Assembly (NCBI GenBank): GCA_002439755.1
Contig: DJPH01000039.1
Span: forward strand, 15,112-34,871
Direction of reading: 5' to 3'
From: Prevotellaceae bacterium UBA6417
Lineage (GTDB): Bacteria; Bacteroidota; Bacteroidia; Bacteroidales; Bacteroidaceae
DNA: 19,760 nt
Of the stretch, positions 1 to 7,457 are shown one piece after another; the stretch's first letter is position 1; each line of letters opens with the position of its first letter. The notes under the pieces are model-generated. The model saw only the letters and a list, made by a program, of their open reading frames with translations, was not told the origin of the DNA and did no database searches. Made by a program: the position numbers and the translations under genes.

Positions 1-102
1 TCGGCAAGATTCTATGGAAAGCAATTGCAAAAATTGCGATTGCACAGAAAACATTTGCAGAGGCATTCGGTACAATCATAAAAATATACGAAATAATTGC
101 AG
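1..102. other. AT-rich leader with repeated ATTGC words
   Basis: No gene is visible. The word ATTGC occurs at 24-28, 33-37, 39-43 and 96-100, the first inside the palindrome GCAATTGC (21-28). The left edge could be the tail of an upstream intergenic region. No function can be assigned. Confidence 0.25.
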
Positions 103-180
103 AACCAAGACTTGATTTTTAAGGACCAAGACTTGATTATTTGAAACCAAGTCCTGGTTTTTAGTAATCAAGTCATGGTT
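103..180. repeat. Four 15-bp dyad repeats at 21-bp spacing (putative operator array)
   Basis: Four related 15-mers start at 103, 124, 145 and 166, exactly 21 bp apart (two helical turns). They read AACCAAGACTTGATT, GACCAAGACTTGATT, AACCAAGTCCTGGTT and AATCAAGTCATGGTT. Each approximates the palindrome AACCAAG-N-CTTGGTT, as expected for dimer binding sites on one face of the helix. The fourth copy covers the place where the -33 element of the promoter at 197-204 would lie. I infer a cooperative operator controlling the HU-like gene at 246, possibly by autoregulation. The binding protein is unknown. Confidence 0.7.
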
Positions 181-196
181 CTACAAAATAAAGCCG

Positions 197-204
197 TATC
201 TTTG
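197..204 (+). promoter_or_regulatory. Bacteroidota -7 promoter element (TATCTTTG)
   Basis: The sequence matches the Bacteroidota sigma-ABfr consensus TAnnTTTG. It lies 41 bp before the start at 246 and 16 bp after the last 15-bp dyad repeat. No TTTG is found at the expected -33 position, which is occupied by the fourth repeat. This suggests that the promoter depends on, or is blocked by, a protein bound there. Confidence 0.55.
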
Positions 205-245
205 CAATAGTCAACCACGCAATCCTAATCAAATACAGAAAGAAT

Positions 246-872
246 ATGAAATACACCATGAAAAAGGTCTCCGACAAGATGAACGGAGGAAAGAAAAAGA
301 AGCTCTATCCAAAAATGGAGCAGTACGGACTGATAGAAATGGAACAACTCATCCGGCACATCGAAAATTCATCGGGCATGAGCGAAGGCGATGTAAAAGG
401 TGTGCTGGCTGCCCTGACCGATGCAGCCGTGGCATACATGTCAATCGGCCACAGTGTGAAAATCGAAGGTCTTGGCATCCTTTCTCCGCGCCTCGGACTC
501 AAGGACAATGACAACAGCGAGCACGGCAATGAAAACGAAGTGAGGCATTACGGGTGTTCCGTCGAAGTCACCGGCATATACCTGAAACCCGACCAGGACC
601 TGCTCAGGAAATTCAACCGGCACTGCCGTCCCGAACGCATCGAAGCCGTAAGCACCGACTTCGCGCCTGAGCGTACCACCATCGAAGAACGCCGCACAGC
701 CGCCCTGCAATATATGAATGAGCATGGCGAAATGAGCATTCGCGACTATTCCTCCCTTACCCGGTTGCCTTACACAACCGCCGGACGCGAACTGCGCAAA
801 TGGGAAGCCGAAAAGGAAAGCCGCATCACCTCAAGACATATCGGGCAAAATAAATTTTACAGAACCAAATAA
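246..872 (+). CDS. HU-related DNA-binding protein with C-terminal winged-helix-like extension
   Basis: A 208-residue protein of the Bacteroidota HU-related (TIGR01201-like) group. The HU-like core spans about residues 22-127, with helices around 30-68, the strand and turn GHSVKIEGLGILSPRLG at 68-84, and a long hairpin arm in place of the short HU arm. Residues 1-20 are Lys-rich. Residues 147-208 form a separate region (RRTAALQYMNEHGEMSIRDY onward) with the look of a winged helix-turn-helix: helix, helix, a recognition helix near 176-188, then a basic tail. Ordinary HU is about 90 residues, so this is a two-part protein. The start at 246 is chosen as the first ATG; Met5 is an alternative. The gene stands alone behind its own promoter and a four-copy dyad array, so it may bind and regulate its own promoter. 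The HU-related assignment is fairly sure; the extension's fold is inferred. Confidence 0.8.
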   Translation: MKYTMKKVSDKMNGGKKKKLYPKMEQYGLIEMEQLIRHIENSSGMSEGDVKGVLAALTDAAVAYMSIGHSVKIEGLGILSPRLGLKDNDNSEHGNENEVRHYGCSVEVTGIYLKPDQDLLRKFNRHCRPERIEAVSTDFAPERTTIEERRTAALQYMNEHGEMSIRDYSSLTRLPYTTAGRELRKWEAEKESRITSRHIGQNKFYRTK

Positions 873-935
873 CCACGTATCAGCTGAACAAAAAAGAAAA
901 CCGAAGGCAAGGCCGCAGTTATGAAGATAAAGAAC

Positions 936-943
936 TAACTTTG
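936..943 (+). promoter_or_regulatory. Promoter -7 element (TAACTTTG) of the rsfS-ftsH-cdsA run
   Basis: A match to TAnnTTTG, 31 bp before the rsfS start and after the HU-like gene has ended. It probably drives rsfS, ftsH, cdsA and the SGNH gene. No -33 TTTG is apparent. Confidence 0.55.
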
Positions 944-974
944 CATTCCAATACATATACCATAATTTATATAG

Positions 975-1355
975 ATGCAAGAAAGCAACAAACAGCTCCT
1001 GGAGACACTCGTAAAAGCTATCCGGGAAAAGAAAGGAAGCAACATAGTCATTGCAGATTTCAGCAATCTCGAAAATATCATCTACAAATACTTCATCATC
1101 TGTCAGGGCAACACTTCAACACAAGTAGAAGCCATTGCAAGAGAAGTGGGCGACTACGCTCGCGAGACACTCAAGGAAAAACCTTTTGCCGTGAGCGGAT
1201 TGGACAACTGCATTTGGGTGGCAATGGACTATGGCGACATCATCGTGCACATCTTCCAGCCGGAAGCACGTGCGTTCTATGACCTGGAGCACTTGTGGGA
1301 AGACGCGAAGCTCACACAGCTGCCCGATGAAAACGCACAGCGTGAAGATGTCTAA
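975..1355 (+). CDS. rsfS: Ribosome silencing factor RsfS (Iojap/YbeB family)
   Basis: A 126-residue protein, normal for this family. RsfS binds ribosomal protein L14 (uL14) on the large subunit and blocks subunit joining, lowering translation when nutrients run short. The family pattern is clear: an N-terminal helix (LLETLVKAIREKKG), the strand IVIADFSNLENIIYKYFIIC at about 24-43, and the C-terminal signature WVAMDYGDIIVHIFQPEAR followed by FYDLEHLWEDA. The start at 975 gives a full N-terminus. The stop lies 23 bp before ftsH on the same strand. This order with ftsH and cdsA is, to my knowledge, common in Bacteroidales. Confidence 0.95.
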   Translation: MQESNKQLLETLVKAIREKKGSNIVIADFSNLENIIYKYFIICQGNTSTQVEAIAREVGDYARETLKEKPFAVSGLDNCIWVAMDYGDIIVHIFQPEARAFYDLEHLWEDAKLTQLPDENAQREDV

Positions 1356-1378
1356 AGACTTACCAACATACATCATCA

Positions 1379-3397
1379 ATGAACAACAAACCGAACAACA
1401 GGAACAAAATGAACATGCCCAAATTCAATCTGAATTGGACATATGCGATTATCATCGTCATTTTAGCATATTTGTTTTGGCAAGGCAACGGCAACAACGG
1501 AAGCTACCACAAAGAAGTTTCGTATTCTGACTTTCAGGCATACGTGATAAAAGGCTATGCCCGAAGCATCACCGTGAACAAAGGAGACGGGAATGTTCAG
1601 ATGTTTATCAAAAAAGAACATGTAGGCAAGATATTCGGAGGCGCAGCCAAGGCGGGAAACGATCCGTCTGTATCGGCCGAATTTCCATCAGTCGACAATG
1701 TAGCCCAGTTTCTCGCCCAGCAAAAAGCCGCAAAGCACTTCAACGGCAAGGTACAATACGCATCCAATGAAGATTTTCTCGGAGGCCTGTTGATGAACAT
1801 CCTTTTTCCCATCCTGCTTTTTGTAGGCATATGGTTTCTCTTTATGCGCCAGATGGGCGGCAACAACGGAGGCGGCGGAGGCGGCATCTTCAGTGTAGGG
1901 AAAAGCAAGGCACAACTGTACGAAAAGTCACAAGGTACGCATGTCACATTCAAAGACGTTGCCGGACAGGACGAAGCCAAGCAGGAAATCATGGAAATCG
2001 TCAAATTCCTGAAAAACCCGAAAAAGTATACCGAGCTTGGAGGTAAAATACCCAAGGGAGCCTTGCTCGTAGGTCCTCCGGGAACCGGCAAGACCCTGTT
2101 GGCCAAAGCCGTTGCAGGAGAAGCCAACGTTCCCTTTTTCTCCATCTCGGGATCCGATTTTGTTGAAATGTTTGTAGGCGTTGGTGCCAGTCGCGTTCGC
2201 GACTTGTTCCGCCAGGCAAAAGAGAAAGCTCCCTGCATCATCTTTATAGACGAAATCGATGCTGTGGGACGCGCGCGCGGCCGCAATGCCTCATTAGGAG
2301 GCAACGACGAGCGCGAAAACACCTTGAACCAGCTGCTTACAGAGATGGATGGATTCGGGACAAACAGCGGCATCATTGTATTGGCAGCCACCAACCGCGC
2401 TGACATATTGGACAAAGCCCTGCTTCGGGCCGGCCGCTTCGACAGACAGATACAAGTGGAGTTGCCGGGTTTGCCGGAACGCAAGCAGATTTTCAAAGTA
2501 CATATGCGTCCGCTCAAGATGGACAACACGGTAGATATAGATCTGTTGGCACGACAGACACCCGGGTTCAGCGGTGCCGACATTGCCAACGTGTGCAACG
2601 AGGCGGCACTGATAGCAGCAAGGAACAACAAGAACGCCGTAGGCAAACAGGACTTTCTGGATGCCATCGACCGCATTATCGGCGGATTGGAAAAGAAGAC
2701 GAAGATAATGACACAAGAAGAAAAGAAGACCATAGCCTTGCACGAGGCCGGTCATGCTGCCGTGTCATGGTTCCTGCAATATGCCAACCCGCTGGTCAAG
2801 GTGACCATCGTTCCGCGCGGACAGGCACTCGGTGCCGCATGGTATCTGCCGGAAGAGCGCACCATCACCACCAAAGAGCAAATGCTGGATGAAATCTGTG
2901 CCACATTGGGAGGACGCGCTGCCGAAGAGCTGTTTACAGGGCATATATCGTCGGGTGCACTTAACGACTTGGAGACTGTTACAAGGCGTGCTTTCGGAAT
3001 GGTGGCCTACCTGGGAATGAGCGACAAGCTGCCCAACCTGAGCTATTATAATCCCGAACAAGACTATTCGTTCAGCAAACCTTATTCCGACCGTACCTCA
3101 GAACTGATTGATGAAGAGGTAAAAAGGCTCATCAATGAGCAATACGATCGTGCCAAGGCATTACTGACAGAACATCGCGAAGGCCACGCAAGTCTGGCTC
3201 AGGTTCTGATAGACAAAGAAGTAATCTTTGCCGAAGACGTTGAAAAGATTTTCGGAAAACGCCCATGGATAAGCCGTTCTGACGAAATAATCGCCGAGAA
3301 CGAAAACAATCAGACAGACACTGCAAAGGACGAAGAGGCAGACAGCCGGAAAGAAGATGAGGAACAAAACGAGCCCGACAAAGACAGCAATGAATAA
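1379..3397 (+). CDS. ftsH: ATP-dependent zinc metalloprotease FtsH
   Basis: A 672-residue membrane AAA+ protease that degrades misfolded membrane proteins and short-lived regulators. Two membrane segments (about residues 20-36 and 136-155) flank a periplasmic domain longer than in E. coli. A Gly-rich linker (GGNNGGGGGG) follows. The AAA domain has Walker A GPPGTGKT at 232-239, Walker B with FIDEID at 289-294, and the second region of homology with RAGRFDRQI. The protease domain has zinc site HEAGH at 455-459 and the probable third ligand Asp530 (in ALNDLE). The last 40 residues are very acidic and poorly conserved. The start lies 23 bp after rsfS. The stop overlaps the likely cdsA start by 8 bases, which suggests coupled translation. 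All catalytic residues are present. Confidence 0.98.
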   Translation: MNNKPNNRNKMNMPKFNLNWTYAIIIVILAYLFWQGNGNNGSYHKEVSYSDFQAYVIKGYARSITVNKGDGNVQMFIKKEHVGKIFGGAAKAGNDPSVSAEFPSVDNVAQFLAQQKAAKHFNGKVQYASNEDFLGGLLMNILFPILLFVGIWFLFMRQMGGNNGGGGGGIFSVGKSKAQLYEKSQGTHVTFKDVAGQDEAKQEIMEIVKFLKNPKKYTELGGKIPKGALLVGPPGTGKTLLAKAVAGEANVPFFSISGSDFVEMFVGVGASRVRDLFRQAKEKAPCIIFIDEIDAVGRARGRNASLGGNDERENTLNQLLTEMDGFGTNSGIIVLAATNRADILDKALLRAGRFDRQIQVELPGLPERKQIFKVHMRPLKMDNTVDIDLLARQTPGFSGADIANVCNEAALIAARNNKNAVGKQDFLDAIDRIIGGLEKKTKIMTQEEKKTIALHEAGHAAVSWFLQYANPLVKVTIVPRGQALGAAWYLPEERTITTKEQMLDEICATLGGRAAEELFTGHISSGALNDLETVTRRAFGMVAYLGMSDKLPNLSYYNPEQDYSFSKPYSDRTSELIDEEVKRLINEQYDRAKALLTEHREGHASLAQVLIDKEVIFAEDVEKIFGKRPWISRSDEIIAENENNQTDTAKDEEADSRKEDEEQNEPDKDSNE

Positions 3398-4241
3398 TCT
3401 GACAAAAAGACTTCTATCGGGCATCGCCTATGTCGTTGTATTCATAGGCTGCATCGTATACGGCCAAGAAAGTTTCTGCATCCTGTTTGCCGTCACTACA
3501 GCATTGGCACTCAATGAATATAACGATCTGATCATAACGCATAAACTGGGAATAGTCAACAACACCGTCAGCATCATTTCGGGAGTTTACCTTTTCCTGG
3601 CCACCTACTGCATAGCTGCCGGAGTCACATCTCCGGTCATTTTCCTGCCCTACCTGCTGTCGCTGCTGTTCATGCTGACAAGCGAACTGTATATGAAGCG
3701 CCCGGACCCCATTGCCAACTGGGCCTACAGCTTTTCGGGGCAGATTTACATAGCTCTGCCTTTTTCATTGCTTAATCTGCTGGCTTTTTATGGCAACAAC
3801 GGAATATATACCTACACAGTGCCGTTGGCTGTGTTCATATTCATCTGGGTAAACGATACAGGTGCCTACTGTTTCGGAAGCATGCTCCACAAAAAGATTC
3901 CCTATAAGCTGTTTGAGCGCATTTCGCCCAACAAGTCGTGGATTGGTTTTTTCGGAGGTGTTGCCATGGTGCTTGCAGCTGCCTGCATACATTGCCTCGT
4001 CTATTCGTCCATCAACAGCGACATCCGGCATCCGCTGCTTCACTGGATGGGCTTCGGATTGGTTGTTGCCGTATTCGGCACCTGGGGCGATTTGGTCGAA
4101 AGCCTTTTGAAGCGCAAGCTCGGCATCAAGGACAGCGGAAGGTTCCTGCCCGGCCACGGCGGAGTGCTTGACCGTTTCGATAGTGCCTTATTGGCCATTC
4201 CCGCCAGTGTCATCTACCTCTATGCATTTCATTTTATCTGA
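3390..4241 (+). CDS. cdsA: Phosphatidate cytidylyltransferase CdsA
   Basis: Makes CDP-diacylglycerol from CTP and phosphatidic acid, the branch point for membrane phospholipids. It is an integral membrane protein of 283 residues with many hydrophobic segments. The C-terminal CdsA signature is complete at residues 238-264: SLLKRK, then KDSGRFLPGHGGVLDRFD. The upstream NDTGAYCFG and NKSWIGFFGG segments are also family features. A longer reading from 3357 would add 11 hydrophilic residues encoded inside the ftsH tail. I prefer ATG 3390 because it gives the usual short N-terminus and a typical 8-base overlap with the ftsH stop. An SGNH hydrolase gene follows after 6 bases. Confidence 0.95.
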   Translation: MNNLTKRLLSGIAYVVVFIGCIVYGQESFCILFAVTTALALNEYNDLIITHKLGIVNNTVSIISGVYLFLATYCIAAGVTSPVIFLPYLLSLLFMLTSELYMKRPDPIANWAYSFSGQIYIALPFSLLNLLAFYGNNGIYTYTVPLAVFIFIWVNDTGAYCFGSMLHKKIPYKLFERISPNKSWIGFFGGVAMVLAAACIHCLVYSSINSDIRHPLLHWMGFGLVVAVFGTWGDLVESLLKRKLGIKDSGRFLPGHGGVLDRFDSALLAIPASVIYLYAFHFI

Positions 4242-4247
4242 CCTCAT

Positions 4248-5060
4248 ATGAAAAGACTCCTTTTACCGTTGGCAGCGATGTTGCTGCTTCTTTCTGCCGA
4301 AGCGCAAAACGCAATCCGTCACCCATGGCAAAACAAACGTGTGGCCTACTTTGGTGATTCGGTGACAGACCCCAATGTGAGCACTGGCATCAACAACAAT
4401 CACTACTGGAGTTTCCTGCAGGAATGGTTAGGCATCGAGCCTTTCGTCTATGCTGTCAACGGACGGCAATGGGACGACATACCACGACAGGCCGGCCAAC
4501 TTGAAAAAGAGCACAAGAACAACTTTGACGCCATCATCATATTCATAGGGACAAACGATTACAATGCCGGCCTGCCCATAGGCCACTGGTATGACGAATC
4601 AACCGAAAAGGTGTATGCCGCCACCGGTGCACCCCGGCAGCTGCAAACGCGAAAAAGGCGCATTCCGGTGATGGATGACAAGACCTTGTGCGGACGCATC
4701 AACATTGCCTTGAAGAAAATCAAGACATCGTTCCCCGACAAACAAGTGGTGTTGCTGACGCCGATACACAGAGGGTATGCCTGTTTCGGAGACAACAACG
4801 TGCAGCCCGACGAATCATACCAAAACAAGGCCGGTCTCTATCTGGAAAGCTATATCAAAGCCATCAAAGAAGCCGGTGAAGTGTGGTCAGTACCCGTCAT
4901 AGACCTTGCCTCGCTGTGCGGACTGCTGCCTCAATATACAGAACAATCGGCCTATTTCAAGAACAGGCAAAACGACCAACTTCACCCCAACGAGCAAGGT
5001 CATCAGCGCATTGCACGCACTCTGATGTATCAGCTGCTCGCCCTCCCTTGCTCTTTCTGA
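4248..5060 (+). CDS. Secreted SGNH/GDSL hydrolase
   Basis: A 270-residue esterase/deacetylase-type protein exported from the cytoplasm. Residues 1-19 form a signal peptide ending at AEA-QN. All blocks of the SGNH fold are present: GDSVTD at 36-41 with nucleophile Ser38, an oxyanion Gly/Asn near 71-72 (VNGRQWDD), GTND at 101-104 with Asn103, and the C-terminal Asp243 and His246 in NDQLHPNEQGH. The substrate cannot be read from the sequence; members remove acetyl or acyl groups from glycans, lipids or peptidoglycan. It sits 6 bp after cdsA and is probably co-transcribed, though a link to lipid synthesis is only suggestive. It is the last plus-strand gene before a convergent minus-strand pair. 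Confidence 0.88.
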   Translation: MKRLLLPLAAMLLLLSAEAQNAIRHPWQNKRVAYFGDSVTDPNVSTGINNNHYWSFLQEWLGIEPFVYAVNGRQWDDIPRQAGQLEKEHKNNFDAIIIFIGTNDYNAGLPIGHWYDESTEKVYAATGAPRQLQTRKRRIPVMDDKTLCGRINIALKKIKTSFPDKQVVLLTPIHRGYACFGDNNVQPDESYQNKAGLYLESYIKAIKEAGEVWSVPVIDLASLCGLLPQYTEQSAYFKNRQNDQLHPNEQGHQRIARTLMYQLLALPCSF

Positions 5061-5073
5061 AAAGGTAGCCTCG

Positions 5074-5096
5074 GGCTTGCAGGATGTCGGCAAGCC
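5074..5096. terminator. Hairpin between convergent genes, possible terminator
   Basis: A perfect 7-bp inverted repeat GGCTTGC/GCAAGCC with a 9-nt loop lies 13 bp after the SGNH stop in the gap between convergent genes. A related segment at 5145-5154 (GCAAGGCCCG) can also pair with 5072-5080. No clear U-tract follows on either strand, so termination activity is uncertain. Confidence 0.35.
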
Positions 5097-5165
5097 TGTC
5101 GCGCCACGAGGCCGGCCGCAGAGTGCCGCATTAAGGCCGTCTTTGCAAGGCCCGATGCAGGCAGG

Positions 5166-6368
5166 CTATCTGCCGGCATTGGCGGCGAGACGGTTGTAGA
5201 GTGCGATGTATTTTTCGAATTGTCGGTTCTTGTCGAAGAGGGATTCGGCTCTTTTTCGGCAGTTTTTGGTGTAGGCTGCTTTTCCTGTGTTTTTGATTTG
5301 CATGACGGCATCGGCTGCCTGCCCGATGTTGCCCGGCTGCACTATGATGCCGGTGTCGGGGCTTACAAGTTCCGGGCATGCGGTGGCGTTGTAGACAATG
5401 CAGGGGGTGCCGCAGGCCATGCCTTCGGCTGTTGTCATGCCGAATGTTTCCTGATAGGACAGGTTGACCACGATGTCGGCTTCCGAATAGGCTGTTGCGA
5501 GTTCGTCAACCGAGTTGGTCTTCTCTACGCCTATAATGCCAGGTGGCAGTTGTCTTATTTGTTTGGGGGTGAGTCCTATGAGCTTTATGTCGATGTCGTC
5601 GGGGAGCTTTTTCCTCAGTTCGTAGAAGTCGTAGAGTCCTTTCTGGCGTGTCCATTTCACGGCAGCGCTCACAATGGTGAAGCGTTTGCCTTGTGTGTGT
5701 GTTTCTTTCGGCCTGAATGCCGTCAGGTCCGTGCCGTTATAGATAGTGCAGATGTTGTATTTGCCGAGGAAGGATTGGCTCACCATGTTGCGCAGCCATT
5801 CGGATACGGTGACGATTGTCAGGTTTTTGCAGCCGGTGAAGTATTGTTTTTTCAGTTGGAAGTTTTCTTGTGAGTTGTCGCGATATGCACAGGGATAGTC
5901 GTGCGATATGGGACAGTCGTGGCACTGCTCCCGCCACTTGTAGCATCCGGCCTCGGTGAAATATGAGCAATGCCCTGTAAAGGCCCAGCAGTCGTGTTGC
6001 GTCCATACGATGGGCGTGTCCAGGGTGTTGAGATATTCAAAGAGCATCTTGTAGTTCAGATAGTAGCCGTGCAGCACGTGCAGGTGTATGATGTCGGGGC
6101 GCAGGTCCTTTATATATTCGATGAGCCGTCTTGTGGCTTTGTTGCTGCAGAGTCCGTGCCGGTCGGTCAGCCGGGTGTAGGCTACGTGCAGGTAGATGTC
6201 GAGGTTGTTTTCGAGTTTTATCAGTGACGACCGGCTCAGACATCCCCACCGCCCGTAGGCAATGTGGCTTTCCCATCCGTTCCGGATGGCTACATCGCCT
6301 ATTTGGTTGACTATTTTTCCCGTCGACCCGAAGTAACTCAGTACCGAATTGATTTGCAAGAGTTTCAT
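5166..6368 (-). CDS. Glycosyltransferase family 4
   Basis: A 400-residue GT-B fold retaining glycosyltransferase, presumably cytosolic and building a surface polysaccharide or glycan. The N-terminal half starts MKLLQINSVLSYFGSTGKIV, with the glycine-containing acceptor-side loop. The C-terminal half carries the nucleotide-sugar site with the E-x7-E motif at Glu307 and Glu315 (ETFGMTTAEGMACGTP). Between residues 127 and 160 there is a Cys-rich insert (Cys127, 134, 142, 149, 152, 160; EQCHDCP) that resembles a WcaC-like subgroup and may bind metal. The gene starts 9 bp after the CBM9-like gene, so the two are probably one transcript. No other polysaccharide genes are near. Donor and acceptor are unknown. 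Confidence 0.88.
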   Translation of the reverse strand: MKLLQINSVLSYFGSTGKIVNQIGDVAIRNGWESHIAYGRWGCLSRSSLIKLENNLDIYLHVAYTRLTDRHGLCSNKATRRLIEYIKDLRPDIIHLHVLHGYYLNYKMLFEYLNTLDTPIVWTQHDCWAFTGHCSYFTEAGCYKWREQCHDCPISHDYPCAYRDNSQENFQLKKQYFTGCKNLTIVTVSEWLRNMVSQSFLGKYNICTIYNGTDLTAFRPKETHTQGKRFTIVSAAVKWTRQKGLYDFYELRKKLPDDIDIKLIGLTPKQIRQLPPGIIGVEKTNSVDELATAYSEADIVVNLSYQETFGMTTAEGMACGTPCIVYNATACPELVSPDTGIIVQPGNIGQAADAVMQIKNTGKAAYTKNCRKRAESLFDKNRQFEKYIALYNRLAANAGR

Positions 6369-6377
6369 GGATGTGTG

Positions 6378-7073
6378 TCATTTCCGGTGTGAAGTTGCCT
6401 CAAAGAGCATTTCGGGCCGGTGGAAATCGGCCTTCTTCCTATAGACAGGCAGCAGTGAATACCATACAACTCTTCGGGGCGTGTCAAAGTCGGCGCGGAA
6501 TATGCCCATATAGAATTTATCCGTGTCTATGCCCAGCCTTTTCATTTCGGCCGTCGAGAGCCGCCCCGCCACGATATAGCTTTTCAGGTCAGGGGCCTTG
6601 GAGGTCTCCGTTTCGAGGGTGGAGAAGCTCCAGCCGTAGTCAAACTTGCGGCAGTATTCGGCCTTGTAGTCAAGGGTGTGGCCGTCTGGGTCGGTTTCCA
6701 AGCAATAGTAGACCGACATGCCGGCTGTGGCCGAGAGGAATATCTCGACCCGGTCTTCGCGGGCCACATCGAGCTTCTTTCCGAAGGGCCGTTTAAGGGT
6801 AAGCGTGGAGTCGTTCACGCGGAACTTGAAGTAAAAGTAGTTATCCGAAAGGTAGCATTGAAAGCGGGTGTCATCATCGAGCTTGCTCCACGGAGCGTGG
6901 AATGTCTGTTTCACAGCCACTTTCTTCCATACTCCATCGCTGATGATGCAGCCTTTGGCCGGCTCGGCCTTGCGGTGTTCAATGGCAAACTTCGGCTTGG
7001 CGGTCTGCGAGCTGAGCGGCAGTGAAAGTGCCGTCATGAGCACTATGAGGGGTAACATGATGTTCATTGTCAT
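6378..7073 (-). CDS. Secreted CBM9-like (carbohydrate-binding family 9-like) protein
   Basis: A 231-residue protein. Residues 1-22 form a signal peptide (MTMNIMLPLIVLMTALSLPL then SSQ), so it is periplasmic or exported. The rest resembles the CBM9/DOMON-like beta-sandwich family of Bacteroidota: FHAPWSKLDDDTRFQCYLSD, then FYFKFRVNDSTL, then REDRVEIFLSA, and a C-terminal strand FYMGIFRADFDTP ending with WYSLLPVYRKKADFHRPEMF-like sequence. These domains usually bind sugar ligands and are often attached to xylanases, but here the domain stands alone. Met3 or Met6 are alternative starts. It is the first gene of a two-gene minus-strand unit with the GT4. The exact ligand is unknown. Confidence 0.72.
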   Translation of the reverse strand: MTMNIMLPLIVLMTALSLPLSSQTAKPKFAIEHRKAEPAKGCIISDGVWKKVAVKQTFHAPWSKLDDDTRFQCYLSDNYFYFKFRVNDSTLTLKRPFGKKLDVAREDRVEIFLSATAGMSVYYCLETDPDGHTLDYKAEYCRKFDYGWSFSTLETETSKAPDLKSYIVAGRLSTAEMKRLGIDTDKFYMGIFRADFDTPRRVVWYSLLPVYRKKADFHRPEMLFEATSHRK

Positions 7074-7229
7074 GAATGATGTGAAGGGTTATGGATGACG
7101 AAGTTACCGTTTTTTCGTGACAGACCAAAGAAAAAGCTCTGAAAAGTTGGCTGCCTGCTCTTTGCAGAGTGCCGGCACGGTGGTTGTGATCCGGCTTGGA
7201 GCTTCTTCCATGTGGCCATGTCTTGTGTC

Positions 7230-7310
7230 GTGCTTCGGCCGAAGCACACATGTACCTCGGCCGAAGCACGCATGCATCTCGGCCGAAGCACGCATGCACC
7301 TCGGCCGAAG
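7230..7310. repeat. 22-bp tandem repeat with nested palindromes
   Basis: Three full units (7235-7256, 7257-7278, 7279-7300) and part of a fourth (7301-7313) follow with no spacers. Each unit opens with TCGGCCGAAGCAC and continues with a second palindrome, ACATGT in unit 1 and GCATGC in units 2 and 3. The array opens with a perfect 18-bp palindrome GTGCTTCGGCCGAAGCAC (7230-7247). It is much richer in G+C than the surrounding gap. It could be a protein-binding array, a structured RNA element or a dispersed intergenic repeat. Confidence 0.85.
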
Positions 7311-7391
7311 CACGTTAGCTTTCAGGCACATTGCGGCAACAAAGGCCGCCGTTCCTGTTTGCAGAAGCTGCACTTAAAATATGCGGAAGCC

Positions 7392-7422
7392 TTTGACATG
7401 TGCCTGCAAAATGCTAACTTTG
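7392..7422 (+). promoter_or_regulatory. Bacteroidota promoter TTTG-N19-TAACTTTG
   Basis: Both elements of the Bacteroidota consensus are present: -33 TTTG at 7392-7395 and -7 TAACTTTG at 7415-7422, 19 bp apart. The next ATG is at 7458, giving a short leader. It drives the DUF4838-like lipoprotein gene and lies about 80 bp downstream of the tandem repeat. Confidence 0.8.
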
Positions 7423-7457
7423 ACGTTGAAACGATACACATAACTACTTGACATATT

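Larger units (their letters stand above)
7074..7457. other. 384-bp non-coding gap between divergent genes
   Basis: No convincing gene is present. The gap holds a 22-bp tandem palindromic repeat (7230-7310) and, at its right end, a well-formed promoter for the gene at 7458. Open frames exist in several phases through the repeat because 22 is not a multiple of three, and they give the same repeated peptide words, so they are not taken as genes. I could not find a clear minus-strand promoter for the CBM9-like gene. Confidence 0.6.

Noticed and set aside
1597..2733. Long open frame (378 codons) on the minus strand opposite ftsH
   Set aside because: It overlaps fully conserved AAA and protease motifs of ftsH and its product is low-complexity without a known family.
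5220..5873. 217-codon open frame on the plus strand
   Set aside because: It lies opposite the GT4 gene, whose E-x7-E motif and continuous family pattern are on the minus strand.
7230..7310. CRISPR array
   Set aside because: The 22-bp units are directly adjacent, with no unique spacers and no cas genes.
7117..7451. Small open frames running through the 22-bp repeat
   Set aside because: The repeat is not a multiple of three, so the same peptide words appear in several phases; this is an effect of the DNA repeat and not evidence of coding.
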